This document shows, piece after piece, positions 52,841 through 61,230 of a stretch of DNA of 64,000 nt. Origin of the DNA: JBCCMQ01 sp039179985 (GTDB lineage Bacteria > Pseudomonadota > Alphaproteobacteria > Rhodobacterales > Rhodobacteraceae). Location of the stretch: positions 1 to 64,000 of the forward strand of contig JBCDED010000007.1 in the NCBI GenBank assembly GCA_039179985.1. The letters run 5' to 3'. Both the position numbers and the translations under genes were made by a program. The notes under the pieces were generated by a model that had not been told where the DNA came from, made no database searches, and worked only from the letters and a program-made list of their open reading frames with translations. Each line of letters opens with the position of its first letter. The first letter of the stretch is position 1.

Positions 52841-54030
52841 ACGCCCGTATCCTGACGCTGAATGCAGGGTCCTCGTCGCTGAAGTTTTCGCTTTATCCCA
52901 CGGACCCGGAGGCGGATCCGGAAGTGGCGGGGCAGGTGGAAAACATCGGCATCGCGCCGAAGCTTCACGCCCGCTGGAAAAGCGGCGACACGCTGGATGA
53001 GCCACTGGCGGCGGAAACAGCGCCGGGGCAGGCGGGCGCCCTAAGCGCTGTGCTCGCGGCAATTGCGAACGGCGGCAGCGAAGTGGACGTGGTCGCGGTT
53101 GCTCACCGGATCGTTCACGGCGGCCCGGACCGCCGGGAAGGGATCGTGCTTGGTCCCGAGGCTCTGAGCGAACTTGAACGCTACACGCCCTACGCCCCCC
53201 TTCATCAGCCAAACAACATCGCCGGCGCCCGTGCGGCGGCAGAGGTCTTTCCCACGGCCTTGCAGGTGGCCGCTTTCGATACCGCGTTTCACCGGGGCCA
53301 TCCATGGGTCAACGACACCTTCGCGCTGCCCCAGGAGTATTATCAGCGCGGCGTGCGGCGTTACGGCTTCCATGGGCTGAGTTACACCTACATCGCGGGC
53401 TACCTTGCCACCCATGAGCCTGCGCTTCATGCCGGGCGCACCGTTGTGGCGCACCTGGGCAACGGCGCCTCCATGTGTGCGCTGAACTGCGGCCGGTCAC
53501 TGGCGTCGACAATGGGCTTCTCCGCGCTCGATGGTCTGCCCATGGGCACGCGGTCGGGGCAGATTGACCCCGGCGTCCTGCTCTATCTGATGTCGGAGGA
53601 AGGTATGGATGCCGAGGAAATCACCGATCTGCTTTACCGCAAGTCGGGTCTTCTCGGGTTGTCCGGTGTCTCCAGCGACATGCGGACGCTGGAAGCGACC
53701 GACGCGCCGGCTGCAAAAGACGCCATCGCCTACTTCGTCTTCCGAATCCAACGCGAACTGGGCGGGCTGTCTGCCGCGCTGCGCGGGCTCGACGGGCTGA
53801 TTTTCTGCGGTGGTATCGGCGAAAATTCCCGCCACATCCGCGCCCGCGTTTGCGAGGGCATGGAGTGGATGGGCGTGACGTTGGACGACGCCGCGAATGA
53901 GGCAAACGAAACTCTTATCTCCAAGCCCGAGGGCCGGGTACGGGTCTTGACCATCAAGACCAACGAGGAGCTGGTTCTGGCCCGCGAGGCCCTGCGTCAC
54001 ATGGAAAGCGGCGTGCGGAAAGCGGGCTAG
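52837..54030 (+). CDS. ackA: Acetate (or propionate) kinase
   Basis: 397 residues. The N-terminal LTLNAGSSSLKFSLYP contains the phosphate-binding loop; HRIVHGGPDRR is near 89; FDTAFHRGHPWVNDTFALP near 147 holds the catalytic Asp; YGFHGLSYTYI near 170; HLGNGASMCAL near 206; and FCGGIGENS near 324. It converts acetyl phosphate and ADP to acetate and ATP. It is preceded by the phosphotransacetylase gene (ATGA overlap), giving a Pta-Ack pair. Intact. Confidence 0.95.
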   Translation: MNARILTLNAGSSSLKFSLYPTDPEADPEVAGQVENIGIAPKLHARWKSGDTLDEPLAAETAPGQAGALSAVLAAIANGGSEVDVVAVAHRIVHGGPDRREGIVLGPEALSELERYTPYAPLHQPNNIAGARAAAEVFPTALQVAAFDTAFHRGHPWVNDTFALPQEYYQRGVRRYGFHGLSYTYIAGYLATHEPALHAGRTVVAHLGNGASMCALNCGRSLASTMGFSALDGLPMGTRSGQIDPGVLLYLMSEEGMDAEEITDLLYRKSGLLGLSGVSSDMRTLEATDAPAAKDAIAYFVFRIQRELGGLSAALRGLDGLIFCGGIGENSRHIRARVCEGMEWMGVTLDDAANEANETLISKPEGRVRVLTIKTNEELVLAREALRHMESGVRKAG

Positions 54031-54082
54031 TAAAGCGACCTCACGTCAAGGTTAGCTCCGATACAGGACCCAGAGGGCGGAC

Positions 54083-54114
54083 CTGGGCACAGCCGCAATG
54101 GCCACAGTGCCCAG
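54083..54114. other. 8-bp inverted repeat after ackA
   Basis: CTGGGCAC and GTGCCCAG flank a 16-base loop 53 bases after the ackA stop, with no T run. Possible weak terminator or operator for the downstream membrane-protein gene. Confidence 0.4.
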
Positions 54115-54280
54115 AGGGTTCTCAGGTGCCACCGTCGCCGGTCCGGGACGAGCAGGGTTCGCGGCCAGGGACTTGACCCGGCGCGAGGCCAAAACGTCGG
54201 CTGGAACACTCTGGACGGGCTGCTTCCCAAACGACCATAGTGCGGCAACGGCACAGGCGCGCCACGCACGGAGGGACAGG

Positions 54281-55456
54281 ATGCAAAAAGACAGGGACGT
54301 CGTGCTCGATTTCGATGTCAACGAAGGCGGCCCGTTCGTCGCCCTCATGGAGCAGCTGAACATCTGGCGGCAGGACCGGGATACCCGGATTCAGCGTGCC
54401 GCGATCCTGGTGGCGCTGGCCTGGGGTGTGCCGCTGATCCTGAGTGTTTTCGAAGAACACGCCATCGGCCCTGTCGAGGCAGAACCCTATCTTCTAAGCC
54501 TCAACGCCTGGGCCCGGTATTTTCTGGCCGTGGGGCTTTTTGTTCTGACCGAAAAGAAAGTGGCCGATATGCTCAGAAGCATCCTCGGCCGATTTTTTGA
54601 TGCGCCAATCGTTGCGGAAAGCTCCCGTGACGAGGCCGTGCGCGCGGTCACTCGGGCGCTGGAACGGCGGAATTCCAGAGGCGCCGAGGGCGTCATTCTG
54701 GTCATCGCGGCACTCGCGACGCTCTTTACATCGCAGATTGTCCTGCGCGGGTCCGTCGAGCCGTCGTGGATCCTGCAGCCGGACTCCGAAGGGGTGTTGC
54801 GGTTCACGGTCGCAGGGATCTGGGGGATCTTTATCAGCGGGACGATCTTTTTCTTCCTGCTTTTCCGCTGGCTCTGGCGCTTTATCATCTGGTCCCGTCT
54901 TTTGTCCGATTTTTCAAACCTCGATCTGCGCCTCGCGGTCCAGCATCCGGACAAATCGGGCGGCCTCGGCTTCATCGGGCTGACGCCGATTGCCTTCGCG
55001 CCGCTGGTCTTCGTCGTCAGCCTCTGGATCGCGCCCGTGACGGCGCAGCTTCTGGCCCGCGGCGAACTGACAACGACCGCCTTCACGGTGGTCATGGCAG
55101 CCTGGCTGGGCTTTGTGCATATCGCACTCGCACTGCCGCTCCTGACCTTCACGGAGCCGCTGGAAGAGCTGAAAAAGCGCACCATGCGCATCACGGGGGC
55201 ACAGGCGACCCGGGGGCTCTATGAACGCGAGGAACTCCAGCGAAGCGGCGAAGCGCCGCTGCCCAGCGGACCCGCGCCCGCTTTTCCGCCTTCGGGCAAC
55301 TATGCGGCGGCCGATGCCATGTCGACGGTGCTGTTCAACCGCGCCAGCATCGTGCCGGTGTCCCTGGCGGCGCTCATCCCGCTTGCGCTTGCGGGCGCCA
55401 CGCAGTTTCCCTTTCGCGAGGTGCTGCAGATCCTGAAAAAGCTGGTGCTGTTCTAA
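54281..55456 (+). CDS. Multi-pass membrane protein of unknown function
   Basis: 391 residues with about six to eight hydrophobic segments (AAILVALAWGVPLILSVF near 41, WARYFLAVGLFVL near 76, GVILVIAALATLF near 135, GIWGIFISGTIFFFLLFRWLWRFI near 182, PLVFVVSLWIAPV near 240, TTAFTVVMAAWLGFVHIALALPLL near 265, SLAALIPLALAGATQF near 365). The N-terminus is soluble and acidic. No family name recognised. ATG 54281 is set by GGAGGGACAGG; the frame is open about 61 codons farther upstream, but that part is antisense-like. Confidence 0.78.
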   Translation: MQKDRDVVLDFDVNEGGPFVALMEQLNIWRQDRDTRIQRAAILVALAWGVPLILSVFEEHAIGPVEAEPYLLSLNAWARYFLAVGLFVLTEKKVADMLRSILGRFFDAPIVAESSRDEAVRAVTRALERRNSRGAEGVILVIAALATLFTSQIVLRGSVEPSWILQPDSEGVLRFTVAGIWGIFISGTIFFFLLFRWLWRFIIWSRLLSDFSNLDLRLAVQHPDKSGGLGFIGLTPIAFAPLVFVVSLWIAPVTAQLLARGELTTTAFTVVMAAWLGFVHIALALPLLTFTEPLEELKKRTMRITGAQATRGLYEREELQRSGEAPLPSGPAPAFPPSGNYAAADAMSTVLFNRASIVPVSLAALIPLALAGATQFPFREVLQILKKLVLF

Positions 55457-55517
55457 GCCCGCCCCGGGCCTTTCGCGCTTGCAAAGGGACCGGTTTTTGC
55501 GGTAGGCCGCCGCCTGC

Positions 55518-55593
<76 letters not shown>

Positions 55594-55690
55594 ACCTTTC
55601 CAATGGCTTAGCCCGTCCATACGAAGCGGTTGCAAGTTCATTGAACAATGCCCCCCTATTTTGGGCGCTTTTGATGGTCGTAAAGTTGAG
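55594..55690 (+). repeat. tRNA-Val 3' flank, paralogous to the flank at 37859
   Basis: This 97-base stretch aligns by eye with 37859-37955, including CCAA-GG, CATTGAAC and TTTTGATGG blocks in the same order. It indicates an old duplication of tRNA plus flank. The rest, to 55813, holds nothing recognised. Confidence 0.6.
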
Positions 55691-55813
55691 AACATCGGCG
55701 GCGTCCTGCAAGTGGCTTGGGGCGAAACGGGCATATAGCCACTCCTGCTGAGATGCGGTTCGCCGTAGTACTAAATTCGATCAGACAATGGGCCCGGTGT
55801 CGCAGCATAAGCT

Positions 55814-56110
55814 ATGCAGGACTGGCGTCGGCGCTTTGGGATCAAGCGGATTCGAATTTGCCCGGGATCGCTCCGGGAGAACCGGGACAACGAGCGATTG
55901 AACGGCACATTGCGCCGCGAGGCTCTCAATGCTGAGTGGTTCACCACGACCAAGCAGGCCCAGATCGCTATCAATCACTGGCTCAGACAGTACAACCACA
56001 CCCGCCCGCATCAGGCGCTCAAATGCGTCCACACGTACCAGAAGAAACCCGAAAGGTCGCACGAAGATCGGACCAGAAACGGGGTGATCACCAAGCCCAC
56101 AATGCACTAA
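55814..56110 (+). pseudogene. IS3-family transposase remnant (integrase core C-terminus)
   Basis: 98 residues with the end of a DDE integrase core: NERLNGTLRREALNAEWF contains the last catalytic Glu, followed by the YNHTRPHQAL signature of IS3-type transposases. The preceding part with the two Asp residues is missing. The first residues (RRRFGIKRIRICPG) look like a broken junction. A terminal-repeat-like TGGACC lies at about 56119-56124. Located 220 bases after tRNA-Val(TAC). Not a complete element. Confidence 0.85.
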
Positions 56111-56237
56111 CAATCAAACTGGACCAGTCGGATCAGGCTACCAACGTCGTGGGTTTGGCGCGGAAATCTGTGCTAGGCTCGCCCCACCGTTTGGTAGCAG
56201 ACAACCAGGCGGAGGCCCGAGTCTTGTGAGATAAGCG

Positions 56238-57335
56238 ATGTCCGACAGCCCGCCAGAGACGCAGAAATCCACCGACCATATGGTCGACTATGACCAGAAC
56301 TCGGCGGCCCAGCAAAGCATTGTCTCGGTCCATGAGGCGGCGTTGCGGCGGCTGGCTTCCGGCACGCTGGATACGGGACGGCGCTTGCGGATCACCGACT
56401 ATGGCTGCGGTCCGGGAACGAGCGCGATCACGTCCGTGAAGCCCGTCCTTGAGACCTGGCGTGCGGAGGGCCCGGAGACGCCGCTTGCGGTATGCCATAT
56501 GGACCAGCCCGACAACGACTGGAACGCACTTTTTCAACTGGCGACGGGACCGGATGGATACCGCGCCACCGTGACGGACGTGCGCACGGAGGCAGTCGTC
56601 GGGTCTTTCTACGACCGGGTCATGGAGGATGCCACCGTTGACATCGCCACCTGTTTTGCGGCGAGCCACTGGCTGAGCCGGGCGGCGCGGCTCTACTGTC
56701 CCGGAAGCGTCTGGTTCGCGGATCTGGAGGGGCCTGCACGGACCGAGCTTGAGACCCTTGCGCAAGACGATTGGGAGACCTTCCTTCGCCTGCGCGCGGC
56801 CGAGTTGCGCAGCGGCGGGTACCTTTTTGTCTCGACGCTGGCTTCCGTCCCGGACCCTGCGGAGAAAAACGGTGCGGCGGCTTCTGGCCGCGGCATCTAC
56901 CGGGCACTGCAGTACGTGGCCCAGAGTATGGCCGACGACGGTCTGCTCGACAGCGATGTGCTTGATCACTTCCTTTTTTCGCTGTGGTTCCTGACGGCTC
57001 AGGAAGCCCGAAAGCCGATCGACAACGGACACCTGGCATCCCTTTATCAGATCGACACCGTCGATGTGCGCCCGTCGCCCAAGAACCCCACGGACTTCTT
57101 TGCCGATCTGATCACCGACGCGGACGCCTATGCCGACGCTTACACCGGCTACATCCGTGCCTTTGCGGACACGACGCTACGACCGCAACTCTTTGCACCG
57201 TCAGCGACAGCGTCCCGGAGCGAAGATGCACTCGCCACCGAGTTCTACACGCGCCTCACCGACACCTACCGCGCCCGGAAAGCCGAGTTCGCCTTTGAAC
57301 TTTGGCATCTGACGGTCATTCTGCGGCGGACGTAG
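56238..57335 (+). CDS. SABATH-like SAM-dependent carboxyl methyltransferase
   Basis: 365 residues. The pattern matches the SABATH/methyltransferase_7 family better than generic class I enzymes: SAAQQSIVSVHEAALRRL near 22, ITDYGCGPGTSAI near 52, VCHMDQPDNDWNALFQL near 84, MEDATVDIATCFAASHWLSRAARLYCPG near 128 and GGYLFVSTLAS near 193. Families of this type methylate carboxylates of small molecules (salicylate, jasmonate and others in plants); bacterial members exist but are few and largely uncharacterised. ATG 56238 has a GAGATAAGC site. Possible substrates include hormone-like acids or algal/plant metabolites (inference). Confidence 0.75.
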   Translation: MSDSPPETQKSTDHMVDYDQNSAAQQSIVSVHEAALRRLASGTLDTGRRLRITDYGCGPGTSAITSVKPVLETWRAEGPETPLAVCHMDQPDNDWNALFQLATGPDGYRATVTDVRTEAVVGSFYDRVMEDATVDIATCFAASHWLSRAARLYCPGSVWFADLEGPARTELETLAQDDWETFLRLRAAELRSGGYLFVSTLASVPDPAEKNGAAASGRGIYRALQYVAQSMADDGLLDSDVLDHFLFSLWFLTAQEARKPIDNGHLASLYQIDTVDVRPSPKNPTDFFADLITDADAYADAYTGYIRAFADTTLRPQLFAPSATASRSEDALATEFYTRLTDTYRARKAEFAFELWHLTVILRRT

Positions 57336-57348
57336 CGCCACAGCGGTC

Positions 57349-58467
57349 CTAGGGTTCAGAGCCGATGATCCGCAGGCTTGTCTGTGTCTCGATGCGCAGT
57401 GGGGCAAGTTCGGCCAGATAGTCCTGCAACGTCACAAGCCCCAGGCAAGGACGGGCGCCGGGCAGGGGCGGGGTGCCTTGCGCGATTCGCTGCGCAATCA
57501 GGATGGCCGGGATCGTCGGAATATGGGGGCCGTCGCCGTCCCGCGCGATGATGGTCCACTGCCGCTCGGCCCGGCTGTTCGGCGCCCTTGCGTCCGGTCC
57601 TGTCAGTCTGACATGCATGCCGCCGTCCGCTGTGCCGAACGCGTTGAACCAGTTGCTGGCCGCCAAGAGCGGCCCCGCCGCGCGCTCCAGCGGCAGCGGC
57701 AAACCCGCTCGCCGGAGCCAGCCGATGGCGCAGAGGCCAAGGTGAAGGGGCGCCAGTTCGAGCCCGGCGGAAAACTGAATCGACCGCAAGCCGTAGCGCT
57801 CGGGCAAAAGTTCCAGATCGGGCACATCGCAGTTTGCCATCCACCGACGACCAAGGCCCGGAAGGTCTTGCCGGTAGAGGTCTTGCCAGCCGTAGACCGT
57901 CGGATGGATGCCAGGGAAGGGCGCGAGCGGTTTTCCGACATAACTGAGGATGCCTTCGGTTGTGGCCCGTCCCCGTTCCGCGCGCTGCCCCGGGGCGATG
58001 CCGTATTGCATTGTGACCGGACCGGCGAAGTTGTCGCGGTACTCTGCCAGAACCGCATCGGAGAGCGCCGGCACCGTGCTCGCGCCGCTGATAACGGCGA
58101 CGCCCGCCTCCTTCGTCTCCGCATCCAGGGCATCGATCCCGCAGACGAATTGCCGTCCGTCGGCAAGATCGACGTAATGCACGCCCGCCACAATCGCGGA
58201 GCGCGCCGTCTCGTAGCCCTGTCCCTGAAATGGGCCGACAGTGTTCACAACGGCGGCAGGGCGGTGCGCGGCGAAGAGCTCTGCTAGGCCCCCGGGAACG
58301 CGGGTCGGCGCGGCTGTCGCGCGTGGCCCGATTGCGTCCGCCAGGGCCTTTGCGCGGGCACTGTCGCGACCGACGATCAGCACGTCTGTACCCTTGGCGG
58401 CGAGCGCCCGGGAGATGCGTTTTCCGAAATTGCCGTACCCGCCAAGAACCGCGATCTTACCCGTCAA
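57349..58467 (-). CDS. Saccharopine dehydrogenase family (Rossmann) protein
   Basis: About 372 residues. Rossmann loop KIAVLGGYGNFGKRISRALAAKGTDVLIVGRD at the start, VVNTVGPFQGQGYETARSAIVAGVHYVDLAD near 72, and ISGASTVPALSDAVL. These are typical of trans-acting enoyl reductase/saccharopine reductase-like proteins; the substrate is unknown. A TTG start at 58467, with AGAGG about 6 bases upstream and inside the end of the DUF4166 gene, gives the best N-terminus; no ATG is available in frame. Translationally coupled to DUF4166. Confidence 0.82.
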   Translation of the reverse strand: MTGKIAVLGGYGNFGKRISRALAAKGTDVLIVGRDSARAKALADAIGPRATAAPTRVPGGLAELFAAHRPAAVVNTVGPFQGQGYETARSAIVAGVHYVDLADGRQFVCGIDALDAETKEAGVAVISGASTVPALSDAVLAEYRDNFAGPVTMQYGIAPGQRAERGRATTEGILSYVGKPLAPFPGIHPTVYGWQDLYRQDLPGLGRRWMANCDVPDLELLPERYGLRSIQFSAGLELAPLHLGLCAIGWLRRAGLPLPLERAAGPLLAASNWFNAFGTADGGMHVRLTGPDARAPNSRAERQWTIIARDGDGPHIPTIPAILIAQRIAQGTPPLPGARPCLGLVTLQDYLAELAPLRIETQTSLRIIGSEP

Positions 58468-59074
58468 GGAGTACCTCTGCGATGCGGAACTCTCCTGAAT
58501 AGGCGTAGAGCTTGCCAAAAAGTGGGTGCCGGATCGTCATCTCCATTTCAAAATCCGTATCGTTCAGCGCGCTTTCTGACGCCGCGGGGCGCCCGACGAG
58601 CCAACCTAGGGGTGCCCGGAGCGTCATGTTTCCGATGCGCAACATGTAGCCCCTATGGGCCAGATGAACGCGGCCCGCGTCAAAGGAAAACCGGCACCGC
58701 CAGCCAATCCCGGCGCCGGTCCATTCGACGAAGGCTCCGTCGTCGTCGGGCTCGACCCGGGAGACGAAAGAGACCCGCGCGCCGTCCGCAAGGACGCATT
58801 GGCGATCGTACCAGAACGCGGGGCTGCCCTGCTTCGTGCGGAAGACCACGGTCGTCTCTACGCCATTCGCCGAAAGCGGGATAAGCGTTTTCGTCCAGCG
58901 AAAGAAGAACGCGAAGGGACCCATGAGTGGGTTTTGCCAGATATCCATCCTGCCACGGGCGACGACGGTATCATTGCGGCCCGGGCGGTTGGCATAGTGG
59001 CGGTGAAAGACTTCGGGCATGGTTGCCGAAGCATCGCCAAAGAGGTGTGCGTGGATCGGGGCAGGATTGGGCAA
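58457..59074 (-). CDS. DUF4166 family protein
   Basis: About 205 residues. MPEVFHRHYANRPGRNDTVVARGRMDIWQNPLMGPFAFFFRW and TVVFRTKQGSPAFWYDRQ are recognisable DUF4166 elements. Function unknown; it commonly sits with saccharopine-dehydrogenase-like genes. The start is uncertain: a TTG at 59074 or ATG 59020. The frame runs to 59218, but that would overlap the divergent DUF2269 gene. The end overlaps the next gene by 11 bases. Confidence 0.72.
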   Translation of the reverse strand: MPNPAPIHAHLFGDASATMPEVFHRHYANRPGRNDTVVARGRMDIWQNPLMGPFAFFFRWTKTLIPLSANGVETTVVFRTKQGSPAFWYDRQCVLADGARVSFVSRVEPDDDGAFVEWTGAGIGWRCRFSFDAGRVHLAHRGYMLRIGNMTLRAPLGWLVGRPAASESALNDTDFEMEMTIRHPLFGKLYAYSGEFRIAEVLLDG

Positions 59075-59122
59075 CCGATTATTCGCTTTCCGGTTGGTAA
59101 GTGGCGGGCTAGGCACGGAGCC

Positions 59123-59587
59123 ATGGAGTACCTCACCCTTAAGTGGATTCACGTCGTGAGTTCTACCGTGCTTTTTGGCACAGGCATCGGTCTGGCGTTC
59201 TTCTTTTTCGCTGCGCACCGGATGCGGGACCTACCGGCGATCCGGTTCGCCACGCAGATGGTGGTGCGGGGCGATACCTTTTTCACGCTGCCGGCCGGGC
59301 TGGTGCAGATCGCGTCGGGGCTGGCACTGGTTTGGCTGCTCGACCTGCAGCTTGCCGAGCCCTGGCTCATGGGGGCCTTGTGTCTTTTTGCCTTCGCCGG
59401 GGCCTGCTGGCTCCCGGTGGTATGGTTGCAGATCAAGATGCGCGATCTTGCCGCTGCGGCGCAGGACGTCGAGGACCTGCCCCCACACTACTGGCGCATG
59501 GACAGGGCCTGGATCGTTCTGGGCGGGCTCGCCTTTCCGGCGCTTTTGGGCGTCTTCTATCTTATGATCTTCAGGCCCGGTTTCTAA
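59123..59587 (+). CDS. DUF2269 family integral membrane protein
   Basis: 154 residues with four TM helices (LKWIHVVSSTVLFGTGIGLAFFFF near 5-30, FTLPAGLVQIASGLALVWLL near 52, LMGALCLFAFAGACWLPVVWLQI near 80, IVLGGLAFPALLGVFYLMIF near 128). Its H10 and W8 near the first helix suggest heme or metal binding, as in related families, but the function is unknown. ATG 59123 is preceded by CGGAG. Ends 4 bases into the convergent GDSL gene. Confidence 0.85.
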   Translation: MEYLTLKWIHVVSSTVLFGTGIGLAFFFFAAHRMRDLPAIRFATQMVVRGDTFFTLPAGLVQIASGLALVWLLDLQLAEPWLMGALCLFAFAGACWLPVVWLQIKMRDLAAAAQDVEDLPPHYWRMDRAWIVLGGLAFPALLGVFYLMIFRPGF

Positions 59588-60576
59588 GACGGGGTCCGGC
59601 GGCGTCGCGCGTACCCGAGTCCGGCCATGGCCACTGCCATCAGCCAGACGCCCGCAGGCAGCGGAACGGGTGAGATCGGGGCGCCATCGCTGACCAGTGC
59701 GGCGGCAGCGGCGGCGATTTCGCTGTTGGTGGCCGTCGTTAGGTGGACAAAGTCGTAGTAGATGAAGCTGTCCTGGTCTTCCGGCGAGCGTTCTTCGCAG
59801 ATAAATTCGCCAAATGTGCAGGACGGGGCCGTGCCGAGTTCCGTGAACCCGTTTTCCGGTGACCCGGCCTGCAGGTCGCGGATTACTTCCACCACATCCA
59901 GCACAAAGGTATCGATGCCGGGCGTGTAGAGCAGCTCGAGCGCGTCGACCAGAGCTTCGGAATAGGCCGTGTTCTGCGCAGGGCCGCCGGGCGTGTCGAT
60001 CAGGGCGGAATCGCCGATGTCATAGGGTGTCAGGATCAGCGCGCTGCCGAAGCCTGCGTCGCGCAGGTCTCCGACCGCCGTGCCGATGTTCCCCGCGATG
60101 TAGGCGGCGAGGTCTCCGGTTCCGGGGTCCTGGCCGAGAGGTTTGAGAATGTCGAGCCCTTCGAGGCCGAAAAGCGTATCGCCCGCATAGGACGATGGCC
60201 AGATGTCGTTGGTGCCGACCCAGATGATGGCCAGATCGTCGGCGCTGATCGCCGGCGCTTCCGTTTCAAACCGGTCGATCTGGGACTGGAGCCCGTCGGG
60301 CGCGGGCACGCCGCCCGGCGCGATGGCATTGCTGTCGCCCGATTGTGCGCCACCGATGGCGTAGTTGTAGAGCGTGCTATCGGTGTAGGTGGCGCCGATC
60401 AGGTCGGTGAACTCCACCAGCCAGCTGTCTTCGCCGTTCGTAAACGGTGCGGCTGGATTGATGCAGCAGTCGTTCAGGCTGTCGCCAAAGGCGATCACCT
60501 CGTCGAATGTGGCGGCCAAGCCCGCCGGCGCCGACAGAGCCAAGGCAGAGCCCGCAAGGACCAGTAGCTTCTTCAT
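59584..60576 (-). CDS. GDSL/SGNH esterase with VPLPA-CTERM tail
   Basis: A 330-residue secreted hydrolase. Signal peptide (LLVLAGSALALSAPAGLAA). SGNH blocks: FGDSLNDC (catalytic Ser near 33), YAIGGAQSGDS (Gly), WVGTNDIW (Asn near 122) and DFVHLT (Asp/His near 275-278). The C-terminal tail VPLPAG, a helix (VWLMAVAMAGLGYA) and RRRRTPS is an exosortase-type sorting signal. Cys pairs (CCIN near 37; CTFGEFICEE) may form disulfides. Substrate lipid or polysaccharide ester unknown. ATG 60576. Confidence 0.9.
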   Translation of the reverse strand: MKKLLVLAGSALALSAPAGLAATFDEVIAFGDSLNDCCINPAAPFTNGEDSWLVEFTDLIGATYTDSTLYNYAIGGAQSGDSNAIAPGGVPAPDGLQSQIDRFETEAPAISADDLAIIWVGTNDIWPSSYAGDTLFGLEGLDILKPLGQDPGTGDLAAYIAGNIGTAVGDLRDAGFGSALILTPYDIGDSALIDTPGGPAQNTAYSEALVDALELLYTPGIDTFVLDVVEVIRDLQAGSPENGFTELGTAPSCTFGEFICEERSPEDQDSFIYYDFVHLTTATNSEIAAAAAALVSDGAPISPVPLPAGVWLMAVAMAGLGYARRRRTPS

Positions 60577-60645
60577 GAAAGTCTCCCCCGAAAAGACGAA
60601 GGGGCAAAAATTTCCCCTTGTCCACCTCGGGGAGCTAGGCTTGGA

Positions 60646-60658
60646 TGACGTAACGTCA
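60646..60658. promoter_or_regulatory. 13-bp palindrome in a divergent promoter region
   Basis: TGACGT-A-ACGTCA, perfect apart from the centre base, between the GDSL gene (minus) and a membrane-protein gene (plus). Flanked by two further stems, AAGGGG/CCCCTT near 60599-60619 and CCCACC/GGTGGG near 60664. Probably a regulator site; the regulator is unknown. Confidence 0.4.
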
Positions 60659-60734
60659 AGTTATCCCACCCATCCTTGGTGGGCCCGAGGTTATATGCCG
60701 TGCGCCTTGCCTTTGGCGCCTTCCAGGGCGCATC

Positions 60735-61133
60735 ATGGCCCTGTCGCAGCTATCCTGGGCTTCCATGGCGCTACCCGTTCTCATCATCATCGCTCTCGGC
60801 AATTTCTGCTGGGTCTACGGGGGTGTTCTAACGGTGATGTGTTTCCGCGCAGTGGCACGTACCGATGCGCGCGAGCATGTGGGCCATTTTGTCGGCCTCA
60901 TGGCGGTTTTCGTGCCCGGCATCGCGTCCGTCTTCGTGATCCTCTTTATCGGCTGGGCCTTGCAGTCTGCCTGGATCCTATCGCTGGTCCTGATCGCCTT
61001 TCCCGGGGCTCTGGCCGTTGGTCTGCACCTGGAAGTCATGCGCCTGACCGACAAGGACCCTGCCAAGGCGGCGCCCCGCATGGTGTTGACAATCCTTCTG
61101 GCTCTCGGAATGACGGCATTCAGCTTGCCGTGA
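60735..61133 (+). CDS. Small membrane protein of unknown function
   Basis: 132 residues with four hydrophobic segments near 10-30 (ALPVLIIIALGNFCWVYGGVL), 50-70 (VGLMAVFVPGIASVFVILFIG), 74-95 (LQSAWILSLVLIAFPGALAV) and 115-130 (MVLTILLALGMTAFSL). No family recognised. ATG 60735; an ATG eleven codons later would also include the first helix. Confidence 0.68.
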   Translation: MALSQLSWASMALPVLIIIALGNFCWVYGGVLTVMCFRAVARTDAREHVGHFVGLMAVFVPGIASVFVILFIGWALQSAWILSLVLIAFPGALAVGLHLEVMRLTDKDPAKAAPRMVLTILLALGMTAFSLP

Positions 61134-61230
61134 CCTTTCGTGCATTTTCGCACAAAAGCTGCCCGGACCTGGATGTTTTTCGCAGGCCAGCTTCGGTCTA
61201 AATACCCCCAAACATGCTAGGAGACGCGTT

